The position numbers and the translations under genes were made by a program. A model generated the notes under the pieces. The model had not been told where the DNA came from and did not search any database. It saw only the letters and a program-made list of their open reading frames with translations. Shown piece by piece: positions 50,624-59,005 of a stretch of DNA of 64,000 bases. The DNA lies in assembly GCF_008360935.1 (NCBI RefSeq), contig NZ_SRXO01000003.1:186001-250000 (forward strand). Direction: 5' to 3'. Each line of letters opens with the position of its first letter. The first letter of the stretch is position 1. Origin of the DNA: Siccirubricoccus phaeus (GTDB taxonomy: Bacteria; Pseudomonadota; Alphaproteobacteria; Acetobacterales; Acetobacteraceae).

Positions 50624-51646
50624 ATGCAGCCCGACCCCGCCATCGCCGGCGCCGCCCCGGATCGCCCCTCGGATTGCCCCCTGGCGCTGACCATGGGCGA
50701 GCCCGCTGGCATCGGCTCCGAGATCGCCGTCGGCGCCTGGGCGGCGCTGCGGGGCACCGGCCCGGCCTTCTTCCTCATCGGCGATGCGGCGTGCATCCCG
50801 GGCGTCCCGACGCAGCGCATCGCCGCGCCGGAGGAGGCCGCCACCGTCTTCCCCACCGCCCTGCCGGTGCTGCACCGCCCCCTGCCGCGCCCCGTCATCC
50901 CCGGCCAGATCGACCCGGCCAACGCCCCGGCGGTGATCGCCTCGATCGACGAGGCGGTGGCGCTGGCCAAAGCCGGCCGTGCCGGCGGCGTGGTGACCAA
51001 CCCGATCCAGAAATCCGCCCTCTACGCCGCCGGCTTCCGTCACCCCGGCCATACCGAATACCTGGCGGAAATCGCCGGCACCGGCGTGCCGCCCATCATG
51101 CTGCTGGCCTGCCCGGAGCTGCGCGTAGTGCCGGTGACGATCCATGAGCCGTTGAAGCAGGCCATCGCCCGCCTCACGCCCGGGCTCATCATCGAGACGG
51201 CGCGGCTGACCGCCGCCGGGCTGCGGCGGGATTTCGGCATCGCCGCCCCGCGCCTGGCCATCGCCGGCCTCAACCCGCATGCCGGGGAGGGGGGTACGCT
51301 CGGCACCGAGGACCGGGAGATCGTGGCGCCGGCCGTCGCCGCGCTGCGGGCCGAGGGGATCGATGCGCGCGGCCCCGTCCCGCCCGACACCATGTTCACC
51401 GCCAAGGCGCGGCCGGGCTACGACGTGGCGCTCGGCCTCTACCACGACCAGGCGCTGATCCCGATCAAGACGCTGGACATGGCGGGCGGGGTGAATGTCA
51501 CGCTCGGCCTCGCCATCGTCCGTACCAGCCCGGACCATGGCACGGCGCTGGACATTGCCGGCCAGGGCAAGGCCGACCCGGCCAGCCTGATCGCCGCCCT
51601 CCGCCTGGCGGCGGAGATTGCGAGGAAAAGATGCGCCTCTCCGTGA
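50624..51646 (+). CDS. pdxA: 4-hydroxythreonine-4-phosphate dehydrogenase PdxA
   Basis: This 340-residue enzyme (ATG 50624; GTG 50621 directly before it is possible) oxidises 4-phosphohydroxy-L-threonine in the DXP-dependent vitamin B6 pathway. Markers are [12 protein letters not shown], metal-binding histidines in [18 protein letters not shown] and [10 protein letters not shown], and the conserved C-terminal GGVNVTLGL and [11 protein letters not shown]. Its last 16 bases overlap pdxJ, the next pathway step, so the two enzymes are produced together. Confidence 0.93.
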   Translation: MQPDPAIAGAAPDRPSDCPLALTMGEPAGIGSEIAVGAWAALRGTGPAFFLIGDAACIPGVPTQRIAAPEEAATVFPTALPVLHRPLPRPVIPGQIDPANAPAVIASIDEAVALAKAGRAGGVVTNPIQKSALYAAGFRHPGHTEYLAEIAGTGVPPIMLLACPELRVVPVTIHEPLKQAIARLTPGLIIETARLTAAGLRRDFGIAAPRLAIAGLNPHAGEGGTLGTEDREIVAPAVAALRAEGIDARGPVPPDTMFTAKARPGYDVALGLYHDQALIPIKTLDMAGGVNVTLGLAIVRTSPDHGTALDIAGQGKADPASLIAALRLAAEIARKRCASP

Positions 51647-52350
51647 ATGTCGATCACGTCGCTACCCTGCGGAATGCCCGCGGCGGCGCCCATCCGGACC
51701 CGGTGGAGGCGGCGCGCGCCGCCATGGCGGCCGGCGCCGATGGCGTGACCGTGCATCTGCGCGAGGATCGCCGCCATATCCGCGACCGCGACGTGGAGCG
51801 CATCAGCGCCGAGGTGGCGACGCGGCTCAACTTCGAGATGGCGGCGACCGAGGAGATGGTGGCGATCTGCTCGCGCCTCCGCCCCCCGGCCTGCTGCCTG
51901 GTGCCGGAAAAGCGCACGGAGCTGACCACCGAGGGCGGGCTGGATGTGCTGCGCGCCGGGCCTTATCTCGCGGAAGCCGTGAAACGCCTGGCCGGCAATG
52001 GCACCGAGGTCTCCATCTTCATCGAGCCCGATCCGGCGCAGATCGAGGCGGCGGCGAGGCTCGGTGCCCAGGCGATCGAGCTGCATACCGGCAGCTATGC
52101 CGATGCGGCGCCGGCGGCACGCGGGCCGATCCTGGAGCGGCTGAAGGCGGGGGCGGCCGTCGCGGCCTCGCTCGGCCTGCATTGCCATGCGGGACATGGC
52201 CTGAGCTACGAGACCATCGGCCCGATCGCGGCGATGCCGGAGGTGGCGGAGGTCTCCATCGGCCATTTCATCGTCTCGCAGAGCGTCTTCGAGGGGTTGC
52301 CCACGGTGATCGCCCGCTTCAAGGCGTTGATCGCGGCGGCCAGGGGCTGA
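51631..52350 (+). CDS. pdxJ: Pyridoxine 5'-phosphate synthase PdxJ
   Basis: This 239-residue TIM-barrel enzyme closes the ring of vitamin B6 by joining the PdxA product with 1-deoxyxylulose 5-phosphate. It opens [19 protein letters not shown], and contains [25 protein letters not shown] and [14 protein letters not shown], all family hallmarks. It overlaps pdxA by 16 bases. In many proteobacteria pdxJ sits in the rnc-era-recO group; here it does not. Confidence 0.96.
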   Translation: MRLSVNVDHVATLRNARGGAHPDPVEAARAAMAAGADGVTVHLREDRRHIRDRDVERISAEVATRLNFEMAATEEMVAICSRLRPPACCLVPEKRTELTTEGGLDVLRAGPYLAEAVKRLAGNGTEVSIFIEPDPAQIEAAARLGAQAIELHTGSYADAAPAARGPILERLKAGAAVAASLGLHCHAGHGLSYETIGPIAAMPEVAEVSIGHFIVSQSVFEGLPTVIARFKALIAAARG

Positions 52351-52423
52351 CGCGGCGGGCGGCGCCGGCCTGGCGGGCCGGGAGGAAGGCCCCGGCGGGG
52401 CCGCGGTCCCGCTCCGTCGGGAG

Positions 52424-52544
52424 CCAGCGTCCTGCCCGCTCCGTTCGCCGGGCTTCCGACGAACGGAGCGGACAAGGAGGCCACTGAAGACAAAGCTGGT
52501 CGCCTGAGAACGAAGTCCGCAGGACTTCAGAATCGGGACGCTAG
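52424..52544 (-). repeat. Three-armed ~120-bp repeat with inverted ends, family E (copy E4)
   Basis: Reverse orientation; ends CCAGCGTCC (52424-52432) and GGACGCTAG (52536-52544), which pair with compensating changes relative to E2. The long arm CCGCTCCGTTCG.../...CGAACGGAGCGG also covaries. Its right end overlaps the start of F2. Confidence 0.82.
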
Positions 52545-52647
52545 AGCGCGATCGGTTGAGGTCGAATCGACCGAAACCGTGAATCACGCGACCGAACAAT
52601 GAGCTAGAGCGGGGCGGGTGAGCGCAGCTCAACCGATCCCGCTCTAG
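52541..52647. repeat. CTAG-bounded palindromic repeat, family F (copy F2)
   Basis: 107 bp, starting CTAGAGCGCGATCGGTT and ending AACCGATCCCGCTCTAG, the ends being near-perfect inverted repeats. An internal GAGCTAGAGCGG sits in the middle. The terminal CTAG supplies the TAG stop of the PNPOx-like gene. Confidence 0.78.
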
Positions 52648-53672
52648 TAGAGATTTTCCTTGTAGTCCTTGTCCAAGCCCTTCTTCAGCAGCGTCGCAGC
52701 GCCCGGCACGGCGAGGGCGGCGCTGGCGAGCCTGGCGCCGAGGCCATTCCCGCGGTTGAGCTTGATGTGCTCGACGAACAGCGCGGCCGGGTCGATGGCC
52801 TGGGCCGCGGGCGCGACCGGCCAGAGGCCGGCACGCGCCAGCGCCGGGCTGACCTGGTATTCGATCCCGCTCACCGCCACCCGGATGGCCAGCGACGGCA
52901 CCTTGCCGCGCACCTCGAACCGGGCGCGGGCGGCCGGCTCGGTGGTGAGGGCGGCCTGCCCCCGCAGGACCGCGAGCTGCGCCGCGCCAGGGATCAGCAA
53001 GGCCAACGCGACATCCGGCCGGCCGAGGATGTTGCGCAGGCTGTCGCAGCGGCGATTGCCCGGCCGGTCGGCGAACCAGAGCGTATCCCCGTCGAGCTGC
53101 GCCATACAGCCGGCCGGGTCGCCTTTCGGGCTGAGATCGGCGTGCCCCTCCGCGCCGAGCGTCGCCAGCGCCGCGAAGCGGCTGGCGGCGATGAAGCCGG
53201 CCGGGTCGCCCGGGACCGCATCCACCGGCTGCGCTGCCCACAGCTCCGAGCGGATCACCGCCTTGGCACAATGGCCGTAGCATTCCTCGACCGAGACCTG
53301 GATCTCCTCCGCGCCGGCCTGCTCCACCCTGCCATTGACGCGCAGCGTCTCGCCGATGCCCGGAATCAGGAACAGCGAGCCGAAGGCTGCGCCGGGCCGT
53401 GCGAGATCCGGATCGTCGAGCGACGCGGTCGGCATGCGCAAGCTGCGTGCATCGCCGCCGGCGAAGCCCGGCCGTCCGCCGCCAAAGGTGACGCCGAGGC
53501 GCGAGGCATCGCCGAACCCGGCGCAGACCAGCGGCGCGGCCGCGATCCAACGCAGGGCCCCTGCGTCCAGGTGATCGATGACCTTGAGGTGCATTGCACC
53601 TGGCGTCCTGCCGACGACGCTTTCGAGCGCGTCGATACTGCTGATCTGCTGGCCGTTCACGACAGCCTCCAC
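52644..53672 (-). CDS. Pyridoxamine 5'-phosphate oxidase-like protein with two split-barrel domains
   Basis: A 342-residue protein from a GTG start (GGAAGG upstream), with two FMN-binding PNPOx-like split-barrel domains: about 45-150 (FGSLFLIPGIGETLRVNGR, ending CYGHCAKAVIRS) and about 155-260 (FAALATLGAEGHADLSPKGDP, WFADRPGNRR). It resembles the uncharacterised COG3576 flavin-binding proteins rather than PdxH. Convergent with pdxJ, but the adjacency may be chance. A strong palindrome 80 bp upstream suggests tight regulation. The stop codon is part of repeat F2. Confidence 0.78.
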   Translation of the reverse strand: MEAVVNGQQISSIDALESVVGRTPGAMHLKVIDHLDAGALRWIAAAPLVCAGFGDASRLGVTFGGGRPGFAGGDARSLRMPTASLDDPDLARPGAAFGSLFLIPGIGETLRVNGRVEQAGAEEIQVSVEECYGHCAKAVIRSELWAAQPVDAVPGDPAGFIAASRFAALATLGAEGHADLSPKGDPAGCMAQLDGDTLWFADRPGNRRCDSLRNILGRPDVALALLIPGAAQLAVLRGQAALTTEPAARARFEVRGKVPSLAIRVAVSGIEYQVSPALARAGLWPVAPAAQAIDPAALFVEHIKLNRGNGLGARLASAALAVPGAATLLKKGLDKDYKENLY

Positions 53673-53751
53673 GCCTTCCGCCGGCCTGGCGCCCGCAGGA
53701 TCCGGCGCTGCATCGCGCCCCCTGCGTCGCCAGCCCTTCGGCTCATCCCGA

Positions 53752-53776
53752 GTTGTTGCGAATCACTCGCAACAAC
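53752..53776. promoter_or_regulatory. 25-bp palindromic operator candidate upstream of PNPOx-like gene
   Basis: GTTGTTGCGA (53752-53761) and TCGCAACAAC (53767-53776) are exact inverted repeats around ATCAC, 80 bp upstream of the minus-strand GTG. The arms of 10 with a 5-bp centre fit a dimeric repressor site. The TGCGA-N5-TCGCA core is the kind of dyad recognised by iron-type regulators, but I cannot assign it. Confidence 0.6.
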
Positions 53777-54070
53777 CTAACGGGCATGGAAGAGTGGCGG
53801 CAAGCCTTTTCGCCTGGCCGTCAGCGGGGCGGGACGGCAATGCGCTTCCTGCGCCTTGCGCCTTGCGTCCGGATCGCCCCGGCGGGCCAGGCTGGCGCCC
53901 GTTCGGTTCCCGACCTTACCGCGCTCGATCCGCCTCTCTGCCGCTGCAGCAGCCATGACCGCATTGTCCGCGCCGCGCGGCGGGGGAGGGCGGCGAGCCT
54001 CGTCCGAAACCCTCCTTCGCCCCAGCACCCCCGCCGAGGCCGGAGCCGCCGCGCCTCCGTCCGGCCGATA
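53777..54070. other. Non-coding stretch, no recognisable gene
   Basis: Part of the 530-bp gap between the PNPOx-like and TauD genes. Open frames exist on both strands, but all are basic, low-complexity and without start-site signals. No repeat-family member is seen. Confidence 0.5.
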
Positions 54071-54103
54071 CCAATTTCGTTATATCTCTTATAGGCGCAT
54101 TGG
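54071..54103 (+). promoter_or_regulatory. AT-rich promoter/operator region of the TauD-led operon
   Basis: CCAAT (54071-54075) and ATTGG (54099-54103) form outer inverted arms around TTATA-TCTC-TTATA. This is by far the most AT-rich tract nearby, 100-130 bp before the GTG of the dioxygenase. Probably the promoter, with a possible regulator site. Confidence 0.4.
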
Positions 54104-54202
54104 ATTGGTCGCGCCCCGCCGCGCCCCCTAACCTCCCCGTCACAATTCTCCCCAGCGGCGAGATCCGACCATGCCCCGCAGCCCCCGCCAGGCGGCCCAG
54201 CC

Positions 54203-55036
54203 GTGAACGCCATCGCGTCCGCCCTCTCGGTCCGCCGCACCGCCGGCGCCCTCGGCGCCGAGATCCACGGCACCGGCCGGCTCAGCGAAGCTTCCGACTC
54301 GCTGATCGCCGAGCTTCGCCGCCTCTGGCTGCAGCACAGCGTCCTCTTCTTCCGCGAGCAGCATCTCTCCCCCGCCGAGCTGGTGGGCTTCGCCCGCCGC
54401 TTCGGCACGCTGGTGGAATACCCCTATCTGAAGGGCCTGGCCGAGGCGCCGGAGGTGATCGCCATCGTCAAGGAGCCGCATGAGAAGGCCAATTTCGGCG
54501 GCACCTGGCACACCGACACCACCTATCTGCCGCAGCCCCCCATGGCGACCATGCTGATCGCCCGGGAAACGCCGCCCCATGGCGGCGACACCGCCTTCGC
54601 TTCCTGCACCGCCGCCTATGAGGCGCTCTCCCCCGCCATGCAGCGCATGCTGGAAGGGCTGCGCGGCATCAACAGCTCCGTCATCGCCGACAAATTCCGC
54701 ACGCGCGAGGATGTGCGGCCCGACCTGCCGCCGAAGCTCTTCGAGGCGGAGCACCCGGTCATCCGTACCCATCCGGAGACCGGGCGCAAGGCGCTCTTCG
54801 TCTCCTCCTCCCACACCATCCGCTTCGCCGGCATGACGGAGGCGGAAAGCGCGCCGCTGCTGGCCTTCCTCTTCGCGCATCAGGTGCGGCAGGAATTCAC
54901 CTGCCGCTTCCGCTGGGAGCCGGGCTCGATCGCCTTCTGGGACAATCGCTGCACCCTGCATGACGCGATCAACGACTACCAGGGCTTCCGCCGCGTCATG
55001 CACCGGGTGACCGTCGCCGGCGACACGCCCTTCTGA
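54203..55036 (+). CDS. TauD/TfdA-family 2OG-Fe(II) dioxygenase
   Basis: A 277-residue enzyme from a GTG start. The HxD...H iron ligands are H103 and D105 (GGTWHTDTTY) and H253 (CTLHDAIND). The 2OG-binding arginine lies among R263, R264 and R268. The family hydroxylates taurine, aryloxyacids or other carboxylates/sulfonates. It is joined by TGATG (1-base overlap) to an enoyl-CoA hydratase and by close spacing to CaiB and class II aldolase genes, so its product probably enters CoA-ester catabolism. Substrate unknown. Confidence 0.92.
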   Translation: MNAIASALSVRRTAGALGAEIHGTGRLSEASDSLIAELRRLWLQHSVLFFREQHLSPAELVGFARRFGTLVEYPYLKGLAEAPEVIAIVKEPHEKANFGGTWHTDTTYLPQPPMATMLIARETPPHGGDTAFASCTAAYEALSPAMQRMLEGLRGINSSVIADKFRTREDVRPDLPPKLFEAEHPVIRTHPETGRKALFVSSSHTIRFAGMTEAESAPLLAFLFAHQVRQEFTCRFRWEPGSIAFWDNRCTLHDAINDYQGFRRVMHRVTVAGDTPF

Positions 55037-55836
55037 TGAGCGAATTGGCCCTGCCCGATTGCGAGGGTCTGACGCTCCGCCTGGAGGAGGGGGTGCTGAC
55101 GGTCGTCTTCGACCGGCCGGCCAAGCGCAACGCCATCACCCTGGCGATGTACCGCACCCTGACCGCCATCTTCGCCGCCGCGGCGGAAATGCCGAAGCTG
55201 CGCGCCATAGTGCTGCGCGGCGCCGATGGCTGCTTTTCCGCCGGCGCCGATATCGGCGATCTGGCGGAAGGCGAGGGGCGGCGGCTGGCGATGCTGAAGG
55301 AGCATCGCCGCATCAGCGACACCGCGGTGGAGGCGTTGGCCGCCTGCCGCAAGCCGAGCGTCGCGCTGATCGAGGGCTATTGCCTCGGCGGCGCCATGGC
55401 CTTCGCGATGGCCTGCGATTTCCGCATCGCCGCGCCGGGGGCAAGCCTCGGCATTCCGGCCTCGCATCTCGGCGTGGTCTATTCCTATGGCGATTGCCGG
55501 CGGCTGCAATCGCTGGTCGGGCTGCCCATGGCCAAGCGCATCCTCTTCCTCGGCGACCGGATGCAGGCGGAGGAGGCGCTGGCCTGCGGGTTGGTGGATG
55601 AGGTGGCGGCGGATGCGCCCGCCGCCGCCGCCGCGCTGGTCGCCGCGCTGCTGCGCCGCGCACCGCTCTCCATCGCCGGCATGAAGCTGGCGCTCGACGT
55701 CGCGGCAGCGGGGGAGGGGATGCTGCGCGCCGATGCCGTCACCGCCGCCGCCCATCTCGCCATGGCCAGCCGCGACATGCAGGAGGCAACCGCCGCCTTC
55801 CTCGCCAAGCGGCCGCCGCATTTCACCGGAAGCTGA
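55036..55836 (+). CDS. Enoyl-CoA hydratase/isomerase family protein
   Basis: A 266-residue crotonase-fold enzyme. Oxyanion-hole segments are DGCFSAGADIGDLA (about 70-80) and GYCLGGAMAFAMACDFRIA (about 115-130). Members hydrate or isomerise enoyl-CoA. ATG shares its first base with the TauD stop. In crotonases the two catalytic glutamates can vary; the region around 138-148 (SLGIPASHLGVVYSYGD) lacks clear glutamates, so the exact chemistry is uncertain. Confidence 0.9.
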   Translation: MSELALPDCEGLTLRLEEGVLTVVFDRPAKRNAITLAMYRTLTAIFAAAAEMPKLRAIVLRGADGCFSAGADIGDLAEGEGRRLAMLKEHRRISDTAVEALAACRKPSVALIEGYCLGGAMAFAMACDFRIAAPGASLGIPASHLGVVYSYGDCRRLQSLVGLPMAKRILFLGDRMQAEEALACGLVDEVAADAPAAAAALVAALLRRAPLSIAGMKLALDVAAAGEGMLRADAVTAAAHLAMASRDMQEATAAFLAKRPPHFTGS

Positions 55837-55845
55837 GGGCCCCGC

Positions 55846-57027
55846 ATGATGGACGGCACCGCCTTTCCTGCCCCCGGCGCCCTGGCCGGGCTGACCGTGG
55901 TGGATCTCACCAGCCACCTCGCCGGCCCCTATTGCACCATGCTGCTGGGCGATATGGGCGCCGACGTCATCAAGGTGGAGCGGCCCGGCAGCGGCGACGA
56001 GGCCCGCGCCATGCCGCCCCAGGTGAATGGCATGGGCGCGCCCTTCGCCCTGTGGAACCGCAACAAGCGCAGCATCGCCCTGGACCCGAAGCTGCCGGAG
56101 GACGCCGAGGTGTTGCGGCGCCTCGTCGCTCGCGCTGACATTCTCGTGGAGAATATGCGCCCCGGCGCCCTGGCGCGGATGGGGCTGGACTGGCCGCGTG
56201 CCTCGGCGCTGAACGAGCGGCTGATCCTCTGCTCCGTCTCCGGCTTCGGTCAGACCGGGCCGCTCGCCAGCCAGGGCGGCTTCGACCTGATGACCCAGGC
56301 GATGGCCGGCCTGATGGCGCTGAACGGCCCGGCGGCGGGCGAGCCGCATCGCCTGCCGATTGCCATCTCCGATGTCGCCGGCGGCATGTTCGCCTGCATC
56401 GGCGTGCTGGGCGCGCTGCAGGCGCGGGAGCGGACGGGGCTGGGGCAGTTCGTCGAGGCCTCGCTGTTCGAGAGCGCCATGGCTTTCAGCCTCTATGAGG
56501 CGGCGCAGGTGCTGGGCACTGGGCAGCGGCCGCAGCGGCTGGGCCAGGCGCATCGCGGCACCGCGCCCTACCAGGTTTTCCGTACGGCGGATGGCTACAT
56601 CACGGTCGGCGCCGGGCAGAACGGCTTCTTCCGCAAGCTCTGCGCCCTGCTCGGCCTACCCGGCCTGGCGGAGGAGCCGCGCTTCGCCACGGTCGCCGCC
56701 CGGGTGGCGGCGAATGGCGCGCTGATCGCCGCCCTCTCGCCAGCCTTCGCCGCCCGGGACAACGACTCCTGGCTGGCGGCGCTGGCGGAGGCCGGCATCC
56801 CCGCCGCGCCGGTGCTGCATTACGACGAGGCGCTGGCGCATCCCCAGGCCGTGGCGCGGGGCCTGGTGGCGGAGGTGCCGGGGATGACGCAGGGGCTTTC
56901 GCACGTGCTGGCGCCGGCGGTGAAGCTCGCCGCCACGCCCTCCGCCGTGCGCCGCCCGGCGCCGGCGCTGGACGAGCATGGCGCCGAGATCCGCGAATGG
57001 GTGATGCAGCCGGCCCCGGTGGCCTGA
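55846..57027 (+). CDS. CaiB/BaiF family CoA transferase
   Basis: This 393-residue type III CoA transferase moves CoA between carboxylates. It starts LAGLTVVDLTSHLAGPYCTM (with GDMGADVIKVERPGSGD) and has the catalytic Asp147 in GGFDLMTQAMAG. A 9-bp gap follows the hydratase stop, with ATG ATG at the start. It would activate a carboxylic acid for the neighbouring hydratase, a typical pairing. Confidence 0.94.
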   Translation: MMDGTAFPAPGALAGLTVVDLTSHLAGPYCTMLLGDMGADVIKVERPGSGDEARAMPPQVNGMGAPFALWNRNKRSIALDPKLPEDAEVLRRLVARADILVENMRPGALARMGLDWPRASALNERLILCSVSGFGQTGPLASQGGFDLMTQAMAGLMALNGPAAGEPHRLPIAISDVAGGMFACIGVLGALQARERTGLGQFVEASLFESAMAFSLYEAAQVLGTGQRPQRLGQAHRGTAPYQVFRTADGYITVGAGQNGFFRKLCALLGLPGLAEEPRFATVAARVAANGALIAALSPAFAARDNDSWLAALAEAGIPAAPVLHYDEALAHPQAVARGLVAEVPGMTQGLSHVLAPAVKLAATPSAVRRPAPALDEHGAEIREWVMQPAPVA

Positions 57028-57041
57028 AGGGGAGGGAAGCC

Positions 57042-57797
57042 ATGTCCGTCGCACTGCAATCCGCCGCCATGTCCGATGCCGAGTGGCAGGCGCGCTGCGA
57101 CCTCTCGGCGCTCTACCGCATCGCCGAGCATTTCGGCTGGACCGACATCATCAACACCCATATCTCCGCCCGCGTGCCCGGGGAGCCCGAGACCTTCCTG
57201 CTCAACCGCTATGGCGACATGTTCGACGAGGTGACGGCCTCCCGCCTCATCAAGATGGACATGGACGGCAAGGTGATCGGCGAGCAGGGGCCGCACAACG
57301 CCGCCGGCTTCACCATCCACAGCGCCGTGTACAAAAGCTGCCCGGAGGCGATGTGCGTGCTGCATACGCACACCCGCGCCGGCGTCGCCTGCGCCCTGGT
57401 GAAGGATGGCTTGCGGCCGATCAGCCAGGATGCGCTCTACGTGTATGACGCGCTGGCCTGGCATGAATTCGGCGTGCCGGCGACGCAGGATGAATGCGAG
57501 GCACTGGGCGAGAGCTGCCGGCGCGGCAGCGCGGTGGTGCTGCTGAATCACGGGCTGTTGGCCTGGGGCTTCACCATCCCCGGCGCGTTCAAGCACATGT
57601 ACTATCTGGAGCGCGCCTCGGAGATCGAGGTGGCGGCGCGGATGCAGCAGGTGGCGCCGCACCCGATCGACCCGGAGGTGGTCGCCGCGGTCGGTGCCCG
57701 CAACAGGCGGTGGCGGGCCGATCCGAAATACGGCGTCGCGGAGTTCGAGGGGTTGCAGCGCGTGCTGGAACGGAAAGGCGGGCGCTGGAAGCAATAG
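57042..57797 (+). CDS. Class II aldolase/adducin family protein
   Basis: A 251-residue protein from ATG 57042, with a GGGGAGGGAAGCC RBS. Metal ligands are H108 and H110 (LHTHTRAG) and H170 (LLNHGLLAWG). Members are zinc-dependent aldolases such as fuculose- or ribulose-phosphate aldolase; 'adducin-like' relatives also cleave or decarboxylate other 3-hydroxy or 3-oxo acids. The proton-donor tyrosine and phosphate-binding residues of the sugar enzymes are not identified. End of the TauD operon. Confidence 0.88.
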   Translation: MSVALQSAAMSDAEWQARCDLSALYRIAEHFGWTDIINTHISARVPGEPETFLLNRYGDMFDEVTASRLIKMDMDGKVIGEQGPHNAAGFTIHSAVYKSCPEAMCVLHTHTRAGVACALVKDGLRPISQDALYVYDALAWHEFGVPATQDECEALGESCRRGSAVVLLNHGLLAWGFTIPGAFKHMYYLERASEIEVAARMQQVAPHPIDPEVVAAVGARNRRWRADPKYGVAEFEGLQRVLERKGGRWKQ

Positions 57798-57800
57798 GGT

Positions 57801-57991
57801 ATCGAGAGGGGCGTCGCGCCGCAGGCGCGCCTTACGGCGCGACCCTTCTCGAGCTCACCCCGCCAAAGGCCGAAGGGCCTTGGAAACCTTGAGTTTGGCG
57901 CTTCGACCGTCGGCTCCAAAACTCAAGGGTTCAAAGGGCCTTTCGGCCCTTTGCGTGGGGGAGTTTGAGGGGGAGCAGAGCTCCCCCTCCA
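57801..57991. repeat. Intergenic repeat, family B (copy B4)
   Basis: Begins 3 nt after the aldolase stop. It contains TCGAGAGGGGCGTCGCGCCG, whose inverted partner follows with GCGCGACCCTTCTCGA, then CCAAAGGCCGAAGGGCCTTGG, AAACTCAAGGGTTCAAAGGG and GGGCCTTTCGGCCC. The best-preserved B copy. Confidence 0.8.
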
Positions 57992-58042
57992 TCAGTGGGG
58001 AAGAAGCCAGGCCACGGCGGCACATACGTCGGAGGCTGATCA

Positions 58043-59005
58043 ATGCGGTTCACCAGACGCTCCCTGCTGCCCTTGGCGGCCTGCGCCTTGGCGCGCCCGG
58101 CCCTCGCGCAGGACTTTCCCGGCAACAACCCCGTGCGCATCGTGGTGCCCTTCGCGCCCGGCGGCAGCCTCGACATCCTCGGGCGCTACTACGCCCAGGC
58201 GCTCACCCAGCGCCTCGGGTGGCGCGTCTCCGTGGACAATCGCAGCGGCGCCGGCGGCAATATTGGCACCGAGCACGTCGCCCGCTCCAAGCCGGATGGC
58301 ACCACCATGCTGCTGACGGCGGAGAATGTGGCCGTCGCCCCCGGGCTTTTCCCCGATCTTTCCTTCGATCCGCTGAAGGACCTGGAAGCCCTGGCGCTGA
58401 CCGCGCGCATCGCCCATGTGCTCTGCGTCCAGCCCTCCTCCCCGCTGAGGAGCTTCTCCGAATTCGCCGCCGCGGCGAAGGCCAGGCCGGGCGATATCAG
58501 CGTGGGCAATCCCGGCGTCGGCTCCGCCGGCCATCTCGCCTCCGCGCTGCTGTCCGAGGCGGGCGTGCCGGTGACGCCGGTGGCCTTCCGCGGCGGCGGC
58601 CCGCTGTCCCAGGCGCTGACCGCCGGGCAGATCCCCGCCGGCTTCTGTTCCATGCCGGTGGCGCTCTCGCTCTCCCGCAACGGCCAGGTGCGGCCGCTCG
58701 CCGTCACCTCGCCGCGCCGCTCGATCTTCATGCCGGAGGTCGAATCCCTGGCGGAAAGCCACCCCGCCGTCGGCATCGACTCCTGGCAGGCCTTCTTCCT
58801 GCCCGGCGGCACGCCGCCCGCCATTGCCGGGCTGCTGCACCGGGAGATCAACGCCACGACGAGGCTGGACCCGATCCAGGAATGGCTGAAGGGCCAGGCC
58901 TTCGAGCCGGTTCTGGCCCCGCCCACCGAACTCGCCGAGATCATGCAGCGGGAGGTGCCGCGCTGGCGTGCCGTGGCGCAGCGGGTAGATCTGCACACGC
59001 TCTGA
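58043..59005 (+). CDS. Tripartite tricarboxylate transporter substrate-binding protein (Bug receptor)
   Basis: A 320-residue periplasmic binding protein with export signal MRFTRRSLLPLAACALA(R)PALAQ, followed by the classic TTT opening (PVRIVVPFAPGGSLDILGR). The Venus-flytrap fold binds carboxylates. RBS GGAGG is 8 nt upstream. No tctA/tctB membrane genes are nearby, so it is an orphan receptor, as often in bacteria rich in Bug proteins. A family C hairpin follows 2 nt after its stop. Confidence 0.93.
   Translation: MRFTRRSLLPLAACALARPALAQDFPGNNPVRIVVPFAPGGSLDILGRYYAQALTQRLGWRVSVDNRSGAGGNIGTEHVARSKPDGTTMLLTAENVAVAPGLFPDLSFDPLKDLEALALTARIAHVLCVQPSSPLRSFSEFAAAAKARPGDISVGNPGVGSAGHLASALLSEAGVPVTPVAFRGGGPLSQALTAGQIPAGFCSMPVALSLSRNGQVRPLAVTSPRRSIFMPEVESLAESHPAVGIDSWQAFFLPGGTPPAIAGLLHREINATTRLDPIQEWLKGQAFEPVLAPPTELAEIMQREVPRWRAVAQRVDLHTL

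Noticed and set aside
53777-54200. Short frames on both strands in the PNPOx-TauD gap
   Set aside because: No start signals, low complexity, no recognisable domain.
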